Shown piece after piece: positions 1 to 8,730 of a stretch of DNA of 36,642 nt. The stretch covers positions 1 to 36,642 of the forward strand of contig NZ_SZNH01000049.1 of the NCBI RefSeq assembly GCF_005869855.1, in the 5' to 3' direction. The stretch's first letter is position 1, and the number at the start of each line of letters is the position of its first letter. Made by a program: the position numbers and the translations under genes. Under the pieces are notes generated by a model. The model was not told the DNA's origin. It made no database searches and was given only the letters and a program-made list of their open reading frames with translations. The stretch comes from Nostoc sp. PA-18-2419. GTDB taxonomy: Bacteria; Cyanobacteriota; Cyanobacteriia; Cyanobacteriales; Nostocaceae.

Positions 1-912
1 GTCTGAGCATATCCACTTAAATCCCTGGTGAATAATATCAGGAAGGATTTGGGGGCTTACTGACTGTTCCGAAGGCCATACCGAAGGCCATAAACCACGA
101 GGTATCTGTCCAAAGCGGTCTTTATACAAGTCCCAAGCTTTCTTCAAGTGACGCGGGATATCTTCTGCCCACTGGAATCGCTGCTTAGGTAGTGTCATTT
201 TTGGCACAGCTACCCTACCAGAGTTGGTATCGGCTAGCAAAGGTAAAATCGGGTGAGTATAGGGCGTGGTAGTAACTTCTAACTGTCCTGCCTCCTGCAT
301 TTTCCGATGTTGGGGGATAATGCGACTGAGGATTTCTCGCTGTTTCGAATAAATGCGTTGGCGATCGCTTAAAGTAAAATTCCGACCCTGCTTTAACCAA
401 TTAGCAATTTCCGGGTCATCCCAAAATAACGGGTCGATCCAAGCTAGATTGTGCCAAGCAAGCAAATCACCATAATCTGACAACTGCCAATTTGCCAAAC
501 ACCAACTTGGGCCTTCTTCCTGCCTTTGCTGGTACAACTCGGCATACCGGGGATGTGGATCGATCAGCGTATGGTGATTGGCATCAAAAAAGTGTTCAAT
601 AATAAATTCTCGCTGTTGCTGGTTAAGTTGGTCATCTGGCGTCAAACTAGCTGTAAGGTAAGGGTCAAAAGCAGTGCCAGCAATATAATCTTCCAGTTGC
701 AAAATCAGCGATGGTACTAAATTCACCGTTTGGTGTAACTTAGGATACCGTTCTAACATTAATACTAAATCCAAATAATCTTTAGTGCCATGTAAACGCA
801 CCCAAGGTAAGCGGTACTGCTGGCTAGAAGGCAGCGAAACGCCACTACCAGGTGATTTGTACAGTGGTTGATGTTGATGCCAGATAAAAGCGACGTAGAG
901 GGGATGAGACAT
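1..912 (-). CDS. GH57 family glycoside hydrolase, N-terminal part (3' end outside window)
   Basis: The frame is open from the ATG at 910-912 to the window edge, 304 codons with no stop, so this is the N-terminal part of a longer enzyme. The protein begins MSHPLYVAFIWHQHQPLY, the N-terminal His-Gln-Pro block of GH57 alpha-glucan-active enzymes (conserved region 1). A second block near residues 268-282 contains GLWPS and WPSEQSVS, which resembles GH57 conserved region 2; the last visible residues (WICSD) approach the region that normally carries the nucleophile. There is no signal peptide, so a cytoplasmic role on glycogen or maltodextrins is likely, but the exact activity (amylase, branching enzyme or glucanotransferase) cannot be decided. 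Oddity: a 12-bp tandem duplication inside region 2 adds four residues. Confidence 0.85.
   Translation of the reverse strand, partial: MSHPLYVAFIWHQHQPLYKSPGSGVSLPSSQQYRLPWVRLHGTKDYLDLVLMLERYPKLHQTVNLVPSLILQLEDYIAGTAFDPYLTASLTPDDQLNQQQREFIIEHFFDANHHTLIDPHPRYAELYQQRQEEGPSWCLANWQLSDYGDLLAWHNLAWIDPLFWDDPEIANWLKQGRNFTLSDRQRIYSKQREILSRIIPQHRKMQEAGQLEVTTTPYTHPILPLLADTNSGRVAVPKMTLPKQRFQWAEDIPRHLKKAWDLYKDRFGQIPRGLWPSVWPSEQSVSPQILPDIIHQGFKWICSD
69..92. repeat. 12-bp exact tandem duplication inside the GH57 gene
   Basis: CCGAAGGCCATA occurs twice back to back (69-80 and 81-92). On the coding strand this repeats the codons for a Trp-Pro-Ser-Val unit, keeps the frame and inserts four residues in a conserved GH57 block. 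Confidence 0.9.
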
Positions 913-925
913 AACAATAGTCAAG

Positions 926-989
926 AGTTAGGAGTTATGAGTTGAAAGTTAATTTAATAGTCATAACTCATAACTCATAACTCCTAACT
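926..989. repeat. Heptad-based inverted repeat between nfu and the GH57 gene
   Basis: The 18 bases at 926-943 (AGTTAGGAGTTATGAGTT) are the exact reverse complement of 972-989, separated by a 28-base loop. The right arm lies in a run of heptamers of the ATAACTC type (about 964-989), the style of short tandemly repeated repetitive sequences in Nostocales. It starts directly after the nfu stop codon and could act as a terminator or RNA-stabilising stem between the two minus-strand genes. Confidence 0.75.
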
Positions 990-990
990 T

Positions 991-1221
991 TTACACCACT
1001 TGTTCAACTTCTGCAATTTCAGGAATCATTTCCCGTAGGCGGCGCTCAATACCCATCCTCAAAGTCATTGTCGAGCTTGGGCAAGAACCACAGGCACCTT
1101 GCAAACGCAGTTTGACAACAGGACCATCGAGTTCTACAAGTTCCACATTGCCACCATCAGATATGAGATAAGGGCGCATTTCATCTAAGACTGTTTCAAC
1201 GTTGTCAATTGTTAGTTCCAT
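991..1221 (-). CDS. nfu: NifU C-terminal (Nfu)-type iron-sulfur cluster scaffold
   Basis: This 76-residue protein is essentially one NifU-like C-terminal domain. It has the conserved opening ([17 protein letters not shown]) and the metal-binding CGSC motif with cysteines near residues 44 and 47. Cyanobacterial Nfu proteins of this length assemble and transfer [4Fe-4S] clusters in the cytoplasm, for example to photosystem I assembly. The ATG at 1221 gives the expected family length. It lies downstream of the histidine kinase gene on the same strand with a 52-base gap, and upstream of the GH57 gene. An IscS-type desulfurase, the likely sulfur donor, is encoded 13 kb away. Identification is firm; the clients are inference. 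Confidence 0.93.
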   Translation of the reverse strand: MELTIDNVETVLDEMRPYLISDGGNVELVELDGPVVKLRLQGACGSCPSSTMTLRMGIERRLREMIPEIAEVEQVV

Positions 1222-1273
1222 AGTTTTAGACCTACTCAGTTAGGGATGCCCATCCTTAACTTAACATTCAGCC

Positions 1274-3031
1274 CTAGGAACTTTTTGTTGAACCGCCATC
1301 ATTAGACGAAACTATCACTGGTTGTTGATATAGTGGCACGGTAAATGTGACTGTAGAACCAAGTCCTTCACCCAAACTATAGAAATGTACTTCACCACCC
1401 ATTGCTTCTACTAGCTTCTGGGAAATTGCCAGTCCTAAACCTGTACCGCCGTACTGGCGAGTGCGCGAGCCATCGACTTGAGAGAATAATTGAAACAGTT
1501 TATCTTGTTTATCTAAAGAAACACCAATGCCTGTATCTGCTACACGCACTTTCACCATACCCGGAAATTGCTGTCCTTGAAATTGTGTCTTGGCTTTTTT
1601 GAGTACTAAATCGGCGCTGACGGTAATGCCGCCTTCATGAGTAAATTTGATCGCATTGTTTACCAAATTCAGCATTACTTGTAGCAAGCGTTGGTAGTTA
1701 CTTTGGACAATGATTTCATCAGAGGTAGCAGGCATTTGCATTTGGAAGCTGAGGTTTTTCATCTCCGCTTGAGGACGCATGAAATTTTCCACATCTGTGA
1801 ATAGCTCACCTAGCTTAACTGGAGCGTAAGCTAGTTCCATTTTCCCAGCTTCTATTTTAGCAATGTCCAAAATATCATTGATGATATGCAGCAGGTGTAT
1901 TGATAACTGATGAGCTTCTTCTAAAAACTGATTTTTTTCTTGAGTATCATCTGCCATGCCTTCCAAAATCAGCTTTAAAAAGCCAATCATCCCATTGAGG
2001 GGGGTACGAATTTCATGGGACACATTGGCGAGAAACTCGCTCTTGAGGCGGGAGGCATCTTCAGCTTTTTGACGCGCGGCTTCTAATTCTTTATATAAGG
2101 TAGCATGAGCGATCGCTGTTCCCAATTGATCTGCTGCTTCTTTTGCTAATTCTAATTCCGATTCTGTTAGTGTATAGCATTGATCTTGCCAACTTAAAAC
2201 AACCAATCCATTGGCTTGATCTTGATAACAAGTTGCAACTACTAAAGTTTTATACCGCCCAGATTCACTGTATCCTGACACGTCCATGACAACTGGCTCT
2301 AAGGTTGCCAAGGCCTGAGCAAAAGCAGGTTCAGAAGCAATATCTATTTGTGAGCCAATCATTGAGCTAAGTTCCGGCTGGTGATACTCAGCTTTCACCT
2401 CTACTTTTGAACTACAAGGCTGACAAATAATACAGCGTTCTAATCCCAGTGCTTTCCCCAAACTGTCAACCGTTTGCTGCCAAATAATATCCAAATCCAA
2501 TGTCCGCCGAATATTCCTAGTAATCCGATTTACCAGTTTTTGGTGTTGCTGCGAACGTAAAACCAACTCTATTTGCGTAGCTGTTTTTATTGTCACACCT
2601 ACTTGTTTTTTGTTGATTGTCGCTTGCAGTAACCGTCCCATGACTAAGACTGTAGTAGCAGCTGTTCCCAAACTTGGCATAATTGGACTGATGACTAAGT
2701 CCAACTCAAATAATTCCTGGTGATAGCTAAACCAGCATTGAAACCTTTCTGGTATCAGACTTGTCAAAATTCTGTGCAATCGTTCCAAATAAGCAACCTT
2801 ATCCACCGGAGTAAAGATTTGAGTCTGGTTGAGTTGATCAACTATCTTTTCGGTCTTTAACCCCAGGAGTTCGCTGTGCTGCCAACAAAAGGTCAGATAG
2901 CGCCCTGCCCCATCTTGCGTATAGACCAACTCGGCTCCTAGAGTTGGTAATGAGCCATCACTGTTACTGGTAATAGATTCTAGATTTTGAGAAAATATAT
3001 TCGGCAATTGGGATTTGGCAGTAATAGTCAT
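1274..3031 (-). CDS. PAS-GAF sensor histidine kinase
   Basis: A 585-residue soluble sensor kinase with no membrane segment. Residues about 30-135 look like a PAS domain and about 165-315 are a GAF domain, followed by a short coiled linker. The HisKA box carries the phospho-acceptor His339 in FLANVSHEIRTPLNG. The ATPase domain shows the N box (NLVNNAIKF, about 455-463), a G1 box (VADTGIGV, about 497-504) and the G2 box (GGTGLGLAIS, about 528-537), so it should be catalytically active. No receiver domain is attached and no response regulator gene lies nearby, so its partner is unknown. Several cysteines sit in the GAF domain (near residues 200-206); none of them is in a recognisable bilin-attachment motif. 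The signal sensed cannot be told from sequence. Confidence 0.93.
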   Translation of the reverse strand: MTITAKSQLPNIFSQNLESITSNSDGSLPTLGAELVYTQDGAGRYLTFCWQHSELLGLKTEKIVDQLNQTQIFTPVDKVAYLERLHRILTSLIPERFQCWFSYHQELFELDLVISPIMPSLGTAATTVLVMGRLLQATINKKQVGVTIKTATQIELVLRSQQHQKLVNRITRNIRRTLDLDIIWQQTVDSLGKALGLERCIICQPCSSKVEVKAEYHQPELSSMIGSQIDIASEPAFAQALATLEPVVMDVSGYSESGRYKTLVVATCYQDQANGLVVLSWQDQCYTLTESELELAKEAADQLGTAIAHATLYKELEAARQKAEDASRLKSEFLANVSHEIRTPLNGMIGFLKLILEGMADDTQEKNQFLEEAHQLSIHLLHIINDILDIAKIEAGKMELAYAPVKLGELFTDVENFMRPQAEMKNLSFQMQMPATSDEIIVQSNYQRLLQVMLNLVNNAIKFTHEGGITVSADLVLKKAKTQFQGQQFPGMVKVRVADTGIGVSLDKQDKLFQLFSQVDGSRTRQYGGTGLGLAISQKLVEAMGGEVHFYSLGEGLGSTVTFTVPLYQQPVIVSSNDGGSTKSS

Positions 3032-3200
3032 TAATTGAGTTGGATAGACAAAGAGTATCCGACCGTGATTTTACCAAAGCTGTTCAGATTTTGGCATAAA
3101 TTTTTACAGCTTTTATATTTTAGTGAGTATTTCTTAGTGTTCTGAGATTCAAGTTGGTAAACTTTACTTTTTTTAACTGAAGATTACAGTTAATTGCTCG

Positions 3201-3494
3201 TCAATCGTTCCACTCACCCCGAGCCGGAACCGGAGTACGCACAGGTGTGCGCGTCAGTTCATCATCTCTTAGTATTTCACCGCGCAACCACTGGCGAATT
3301 GCCACCTCAATCACTTTGCTTGGGTCGTTAGTGAGGTGCTGAATTTGCTCTAATAACTCGGAGTCTAGGCGGATAGCAATTTCTACCTTATCGGCTCGTG
3401 TTTTTCCCGCATCGGTAGCTCTGTGTTGCATATTCATAGGTTTATATACTCTGAATTGGTTTAGTTTAAAGCTTTGTAAAGTAGTTATATTCAT
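3201..3494 (-). CDS. Small ribbon-helix-helix (CopG/Arc-like) protein
   Basis: A 97-residue basic protein. Residues 37-71 have the ribbon-helix-helix pattern: a short strand (VEIAIRLD) followed by two helices (SELLEQIQHL, then SKVIEVAIRQWL). Such proteins bind DNA as dimers and are often autoregulators or antitoxins. The C-terminus is a Pro/Arg-rich tail. An alternative start at Met20 (position 3437) would remove the poorly structured N-terminus; neither start has a clear Shine-Dalgarno sequence. No toxin-like partner gene lies next to it: the neighbours are the histidine kinase gene and, divergently, lepA. Its targets are unknown. Confidence 0.65.
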   Translation of the reverse strand: MNITTLQSFKLNQFRVYKPMNMQHRATDAGKTRADKVEIAIRLDSELLEQIQHLTNDPSKVIEVAIRQWLRGEILRDDELTRTPVRTPVPARGEWND

Positions 3495-3981
3495 AATTTG
3501 GGCTAATTCACCGAAGAATCTTCAAGGGTATAGTTACATAGTTCCCTGAAATAGCACCAAAATAACAGCTTTAAATTTTAAGTCGCATTTATCATATAAC
3601 TGACTAGACAAGAGCTTTGTAGAAGTTTTGCCGATGAACCAGTGACTCCGGACAATTACGGGTGGCAATTGCCCACGATCCCTACATGTACTTACTTTAC
3701 ACTTATTGTACGCTTCCAGCTGATGAATACTAGCACCGACAAATAGACTTTCATAATATTCTTAAAAGTCCACCTATTTATATGCCAAGTTAAAGATGGG
3801 GTGAAGAGAAGGCTAGGGATTTGGGATTGGGTAGTGAGAAAGTGTTGTTTGAAGATTTATTTCTTAATTCCCAGTCCTCAGTCCCTTGTCCCCAGTCCCC
3901 ACTAATTGGCGAAGAAAGCATTAAAATACATTAAGTAAATTGCTTTTTTAACTTTGGTTGCTGCTAAGGCAAAGATAGTAT
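3495..3981. other. 487-bp divergent intergenic region before lepA
   Basis: No convincing gene. It should contain the promoters of both the ribbon-helix-helix gene (minus) and lepA (plus). It holds the palindromic repeat described at 3823-3902 and a short palindrome GGCAATTGCC near 3662. I could not place promoter boxes with confidence. Confidence 0.6.
3823..3902 (+). repeat. Palindromic dispersed repeat, copy 1
   Basis: GGGATTGGGTAG at the left and CCCAGTCCTCAGTCCC at the right form imperfect complementary arms around an AT-rich core containing GAAGATTTATTTCTTAA. The same sequence recurs in reverse orientation at 11641-11712 (about 50 core bases with only a few differences). Copy 1 has an extra duplication of the right arm (about 3887-3902). 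It lies in the lepA upstream region. Confidence 0.8.
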
Positions 3982-5793
3982 ATGACTGACGTTCCCGCAG
4001 TTCGCATTCGCAATTTTTGTATTATTGCTCACATCGACCACGGGAAATCAACCCTCGCTGATCGCTTGCTACAAGCCACTGGTACTGTTGACGAGCGGCA
4101 GATGAAGGAACAGTTTCTCGACAACATGGATCTAGAACGGGAGCGCGGCATTACCATTAAGCTGCAAGCTGCCCGGATGAATTACACAGCCAAAGATGGT
4201 CAGCAATATGTTCTGAACTTAATTGATACTCCAGGGCATGTGGATTTCTCTTATGAGGTGTCGCGTTCTCTTGTTGCTTGTGAAGGAGCGCTATTGGTAG
4301 TAGATGCGTCCCAAGGAGTGGAGGCGCAAACTTTGGCAAATGTATATTTGGCGTTAGAAAATAACCTGGAAATTATCCCGGTTTTGAATAAAATTGATTT
4401 GCCGGGGGCTGAACCAGAACGAGTAATTGGCGAAATTGAAGAAATTATTGGTCTAGATTGCAGTGGTGCAATCCTCGCCTCTGCTAAAGAAGGAATTGGG
4501 ATTGATGAGATTTTAGAAGCAGTTGTTGAGCGGATACCACCACCAGTAAATACAATAAATGAACGTTTACGAGCGTTAATTTTTGATAGCTATTACGACA
4601 GCTATCGGGGAGTAATTGTATATTTCCGGGTGATGGATGGCACATTAAAAAAAGGCGATCGCATCCATCTAATGGCATCCGGTAAAGAATTTGAAATTGA
4701 CGAGTTAGGCGTTCTTTCTCCTACCCAAAAGCAAGTTGAAGAACTGCACGCTGGGGAAGTAGGCTATTTGGCAGCGGCAATTAAAGCTGTAGCTGATGCA
4801 CGAGTAGGAGACACAATTACCTTAAGTAAGGCCAAAGCAGAGGTACCCTTACCAGGTTACGCAGAAGCAAACCCAATGGTCTTTTGTGGCATGTTTCCCA
4901 TTGATGCTGACCAATTTGAAGACTTGCGGGAAGCTTTAGAAAAACTCAGACTTAACGATGCAGCGCTGCACTACGAACCAGAAACTTCTAGCGCAATGGG
5001 ATTTGGTTTCCGTTGCGGCTTCTTGGGCTTACTGCACATGGAAATTGTCCAAGAACGTTTGGAAAGAGAATATGACCTTGATTTAATTATTACAGCACCT
5101 TCAGTAGTTTACCGGGTGACAAGTAACAAAGGTGAGGAACTCTACATTGATAATCCCAGCCACTTGCCTGCTCCCAATGATCGCGAAAAAATTGAAGAAC
5201 CCTACGTTCAGGTAGAAATGATTACCCCAGAAACCTACGTCGGGACTTTAATGGAGTTATCACAAAACAGACGTGGCGTTTTCAAAGATATGAAATATCT
5301 TACTCAAGGACGAACCACACTTACGTATGAGTTACCCTTGGCGGAAGTTGTCACTGACTTTTTTGACCAAATGAAATCGCGATCGCGCGGTTATGCCAGC
5401 ATGGAATATCATCTCATCGGCTACCGAGAAAATCCGCTAGTGAAGCTGGATATTTTAATTAACGGTGATCCTGTGGATTCTTTAGCGATGATTGTCCATC
5501 GAGATAAAGCTTACAACGTTGGACGGTCAATGGCAGAAAAACTCAAAGAATTAATTCCTCGCCATCAATTTAAAGTGCCAATTCAAGCCTCTATTGGCAG
5601 TAAAGTGATTGCTAGCGAACACATCCCAGCTTTGCGGAAAGATGTGTTAGCCAAGTGCTACGGTGGTGACATCAGCCGCAAGAAGAAACTTTTACAAAAG
5701 CAGGCAAAAGGTAAAAAACGAATGAAATCTGTGGGTACAGTAGATGTACCCCAAGAAGCCTTTATGGCAGTATTGCGCTTGGATCAAAGCTAA
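3982..5793 (+). CDS. lepA: Elongation factor 4 (LepA), ribosome back-translocating GTPase
   Basis: A full-length 603-residue LepA. The GTPase domain shows G1 [15 protein letters not shown] (about 16-30), the switch II region DTPGHVDF and the base-recognition motif [10 protein letters not shown]. Further on come domain II, the EF-G-like domains III and V ([20 protein letters not shown]) and the LepA-specific basic C-terminal tail ([20 protein letters not shown]). It binds ribosomes and promotes back-translocation or initiation efficiency, mainly under stress such as high ionic strength. The ATG at 3982 matches the usual family start (a short lead into [13 protein letters not shown]). It appears to be a single-gene transcription unit. 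Confidence 0.98.
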   Translation: MTDVPAVRIRNFCIIAHIDHGKSTLADRLLQATGTVDERQMKEQFLDNMDLERERGITIKLQAARMNYTAKDGQQYVLNLIDTPGHVDFSYEVSRSLVACEGALLVVDASQGVEAQTLANVYLALENNLEIIPVLNKIDLPGAEPERVIGEIEEIIGLDCSGAILASAKEGIGIDEILEAVVERIPPPVNTINERLRALIFDSYYDSYRGVIVYFRVMDGTLKKGDRIHLMASGKEFEIDELGVLSPTQKQVEELHAGEVGYLAAAIKAVADARVGDTITLSKAKAEVPLPGYAEANPMVFCGMFPIDADQFEDLREALEKLRLNDAALHYEPETSSAMGFGFRCGFLGLLHMEIVQERLEREYDLDLIITAPSVVYRVTSNKGEELYIDNPSHLPAPNDREKIEEPYVQVEMITPETYVGTLMELSQNRRGVFKDMKYLTQGRTTLTYELPLAEVVTDFFDQMKSRSRGYASMEYHLIGYRENPLVKLDILINGDPVDSLAMIVHRDKAYNVGRSMAEKLKELIPRHQFKVPIQASIGSKVIASEHIPALRKDVLAKCYGGDISRKKKLLQKQAKGKKRMKSVGTVDVPQEAFMAVLRLDQS

Positions 5794-5935
5794 TTTAATT
5801 GTGCTTAACCTTCAAAGATGATTGGCTGCTTGCAGCTACATCTCAAATGCCAACAGCAGGTTAAACTGTACAAATTTGGCTTGCTGCTGGCAGATTTTGT
5901 TTTTACTTCCTTGGTATGTAAAATTACTGGTATAA

Positions 5936-6142
5936 TTTTTAAAATGCTTCTTAAACGGTAATCTTCTGGCGCAAAAGGAGTATTCTGCTGCAACTGCAAC
6001 TATTATCAGCTATTGCCCCACCGAAAAACTATTGACCATTGAGTGTCGGCTGATTAAGCGCCACAGTACAACAATTTAGGTACAAAACCAAGCTAATATC
6101 ATTCTTTGTGTGGATAGACAAACTTAACTGCTTCAGTGTTTA
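5936..6142 (+). pseudogene. Decayed PAS-domain remnant in frame with the downstream diguanylate cyclase gene
   Basis: In the same reading frame as the gene at 6143, the upstream sequence reads like the second half of a PAS/PAC domain: LLTIECRLIKRHSTTI, then a TAG (6077-6079) where PAC motifs often have Trp, then VQNQANIILCVDRQT, then a TAA (6125-6127), then LLQCLVFDISECK running into the annotated protein. The spacing from ECRLIK to DISECK (42 positions counting the stops) fits an intact PAC motif. Frame 5936-6076 is open. I infer that the cyclase gene was once longer and lost its 5' end. This rests on motif reading, not on an alignment. Confidence 0.6.
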
Positions 6143-8431
6143 GTGTTTGATATCAGCGAATGCAAACACGTGAAAGCAGGAATAAAAGAAAGCGAAACTC
6201 GTTATCGTGCCATTCATGAAGACCAAACGGAACTGATTGCTCGAAGCTTACCCGATGGCACTGTTACGTTTGTTAATGAAGCTTTCTGTCGATTTTTTGG
6301 ACTTAAGCGCGAACAGCTTATCGGCTACCACTACAAACCTATTGTGTTTCAGGAAGACCGAGAACGTGTAGTTAATCTGGTAAATTCCATCAGCTTAGAA
6401 AATCCTGTTATCACATCTGAAAATCGGGTTATCGCTTGCCAAAAGGTGCGTTGGGCGCAGTGGATTACGCGAGGTATATTTGATAATCAAGGTAATCTTG
6501 TAGAATTGCAATCGGTGGGAAGAGATATTACTGACAGCAAACAAGCACAAGAAGCTTTAAGTGAAAGCGAGCAAAAATTCCGTGCGATCTTCAATCAAAC
6601 CATTCAGTTTATCGGATTACTTGAGCCGAGTGGAATTGTTTTAGAAGTCAACCAAACAGCACTAGACTTTGCTCAAATTACGCGAGAAGAAGTTGTCGGA
6701 AAATTATTTTGGGAAGCAAAATGGTGGACGATTTCACCAGAAACACAACTGCAATTAAGAACTGCGATCGCTGCTGCTGCCAATGGTGAATTTATTCGCT
6801 ATGAAGTCGACATTTGGGGTCGAGATTGTCAAGCCATGGCTATTGATTTTTCTTTACGTCCTATACTCGATCAAACAGGGCATGTAACACTAATCATTTC
6901 TGAAGGACGAGATATTAGTCAATGGCAAGCCGCCCTGCGCGAACGCCACAAAGCTGAAGAGGCATTGCGCTCAAGTCAAGACTTTTTACAAAAGGTTGCT
7001 AATAGCGTACCGCATATTTTATATTTATTTGATCTGTTACAAGGAACAAGCATTTATCTTAACCAGCAAAGTTTGACAGTTTTAGGCTATTCTTCAGAGG
7101 AAATTTCTCAAGCAGATCCGCAGTGGTTAATGAATTGCTTTCATCCAGATGATCAACACCTCTGCTATGACTTACCAAGTCGCTTCACCAACCTCAGGGA
7201 CAATGAAGTTCTTTCCACAGAATACCGATTCCGACACAAAGATGGCGAGTGGCGTTGGTTGAATACACGAGAAGTCGTATTTGCTAGAGATGCTAGCGGT
7301 ACTCCAACGCAGATTCTTGGCTCAATAGAGGACATTAGCACTCGCAAACATGCTGAAGCAGTGCTGCGACAACAGGCAACAGGGGAGAGGCTAATTACTC
7401 AAGTCACTCAACAGATTCGGCAATCGTTGAATTTGGAAGAAGTTTTGAATACAACGGTAAATAGTATTCGCCAGTGTTTGCGTTCAGATTGCGTGGCTAT
7501 TTACCAATTAACAGCTGACGGCGGTGGTTATTTTGCAGCAGAATCTTTGGCTGATGGCTATCCAGAAAAACTAAAACAGGCAATTCTGGCATTTTGCATT
7601 AAAGGAGATTTTAGCGATTATAACCAGGGATTACCCACAATTTTGCATAATATTCAGCAGTGTGATTTTTCAGCTAATTTTGAGTTATTGCAACTTTATC
7701 AGGTAAAGGCTGCAATGGTAGTGCCTATTTTGAATGGCCAGCATCTGTGGGGTTTAGTTATAACTTACCAGTGTGCAATACCTCGTCATTGGCAGCCATT
7801 TGAAGTTAATTTGTTGCAGCAATTGGCTTCTCAAGTAGCAATTGCTATCCATCAATCGGTACTTTATCAGCAGCTACAAGATGCCAATGAAGAACTACAA
7901 AGACTGGCTACCTTAGATGGCTTGACTCAAATAGCCAATCGTCGCCGATTTAATGAATATCTTGAGAGTGAGTGGCATCGACTCAAACGAGAGAAAATGC
8001 CGCTGTCGTTAATTTTATTCGATGTCGATTTTTTTAAACCCTATAATGACACCTATGGCCATTTAGCAGGAGATGATTGTTTGCAAAAAATTGCCAATGC
8101 CCTCTTAAGTACTGTTAAGCGCCCAGCTGATTTAGTAGCTCGTTATGGTGGAGAAGAATTTTCGATAATTTTGCCAAATACAGAGACTAAAGGCGCAATT
8201 CATTTAGCTCAAGCGATTTTACAAGCAGTACGCGACTTAGCGATTCCCCATGCCCAGTCTAGCGTGTCTGACCGTGTAACTATCAGTCTGGGCGTTGTTA
8301 GTACTGTACCTAATTGCGAAATATCGCCCCAAGACTTGATTAATGCAGCAGACAAAGCACTTTATACAGCAAAACAACAGGGACGCGATCAAGTTAGTGC
8401 TGTTTGCTGTTCCCCTGTTAAGTGTTTCTAA
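6143..8431 (+). CDS. PAS-PAS-PAS-GAF diguanylate cyclase, probably 5'-truncated
   Basis: Joins two GTP into c-di-GMP in response to signals sensed by its N-terminal domains. The 762-residue frame contains three PAS domains (about 17-133, 143-260 and 278-402), a GAF domain (about 415-575) and a GGDEF domain (about 590-755). The active site is GGEEF at 669-673, and the inhibitory I-site RPAD (660-663) sits five residues before it, so product-inhibited cyclase activity is expected. There is no EAL domain and no membrane segment. The start shown is a GTG with no clear ribosome site, and the protein opens with DISECKHVKAGIKESETRYRA, a linker normally found between two PAS domains. That points to loss of an upstream portion. 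The true start may be internal; expression is uncertain. Confidence 0.85.
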   Translation: MFDISECKHVKAGIKESETRYRAIHEDQTELIARSLPDGTVTFVNEAFCRFFGLKREQLIGYHYKPIVFQEDRERVVNLVNSISLENPVITSENRVIACQKVRWAQWITRGIFDNQGNLVELQSVGRDITDSKQAQEALSESEQKFRAIFNQTIQFIGLLEPSGIVLEVNQTALDFAQITREEVVGKLFWEAKWWTISPETQLQLRTAIAAAANGEFIRYEVDIWGRDCQAMAIDFSLRPILDQTGHVTLIISEGRDISQWQAALRERHKAEEALRSSQDFLQKVANSVPHILYLFDLLQGTSIYLNQQSLTVLGYSSEEISQADPQWLMNCFHPDDQHLCYDLPSRFTNLRDNEVLSTEYRFRHKDGEWRWLNTREVVFARDASGTPTQILGSIEDISTRKHAEAVLRQQATGERLITQVTQQIRQSLNLEEVLNTTVNSIRQCLRSDCVAIYQLTADGGGYFAAESLADGYPEKLKQAILAFCIKGDFSDYNQGLPTILHNIQQCDFSANFELLQLYQVKAAMVVPILNGQHLWGLVITYQCAIPRHWQPFEVNLLQQLASQVAIAIHQSVLYQQLQDANEELQRLATLDGLTQIANRRRFNEYLESEWHRLKREKMPLSLILFDVDFFKPYNDTYGHLAGDDCLQKIANALLSTVKRPADLVARYGGEEFSIILPNTETKGAIHLAQAILQAVRDLAIPHAQSSVSDRVTISLGVVSTVPNCEISPQDLINAADKALYTAKQQGRDQVSAVCCSPVKCF

Positions 8432-8454
8432 TATCAAATTCAGCTAGTCAGTCA

Positions 8455-8474
8455 AATTGGTAAATTCACCAATT
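8455..8474. terminator. Short hairpin after the diguanylate cyclase gene
   Basis: AATTGGT (8455-8461) and ACCAATT (8468-8474) form a perfect 7-bp stem with a 6-base loop, 24 bases after the cyclase stop codon. The stem is AT-rich and has no T-run after it, so it is a weak terminator candidate. Confidence 0.3.
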
Positions 8475-8730
8475 GAGAATTAGGAACTATAACAAACTTG
8501 ATATCTGGCTACCTGACAAAGTTAAAATCGCCTACATTTTTGAACGTACTCCATCTCGCCATCCCCTCATCAATCTCTAGCCCACAGTTCATATCCTTTG
8601 ATAAGCTTTAACAAAATAACTGTTAAAAATCTAAAAAGACGAGTAAATCCACTTAATAAAATTGGCAGACTTGTATTTTTAGATAGATCTAGTTTTTTAG
8701 ATATTTGTCAAGTCTCAGGAAATCTAGCAG

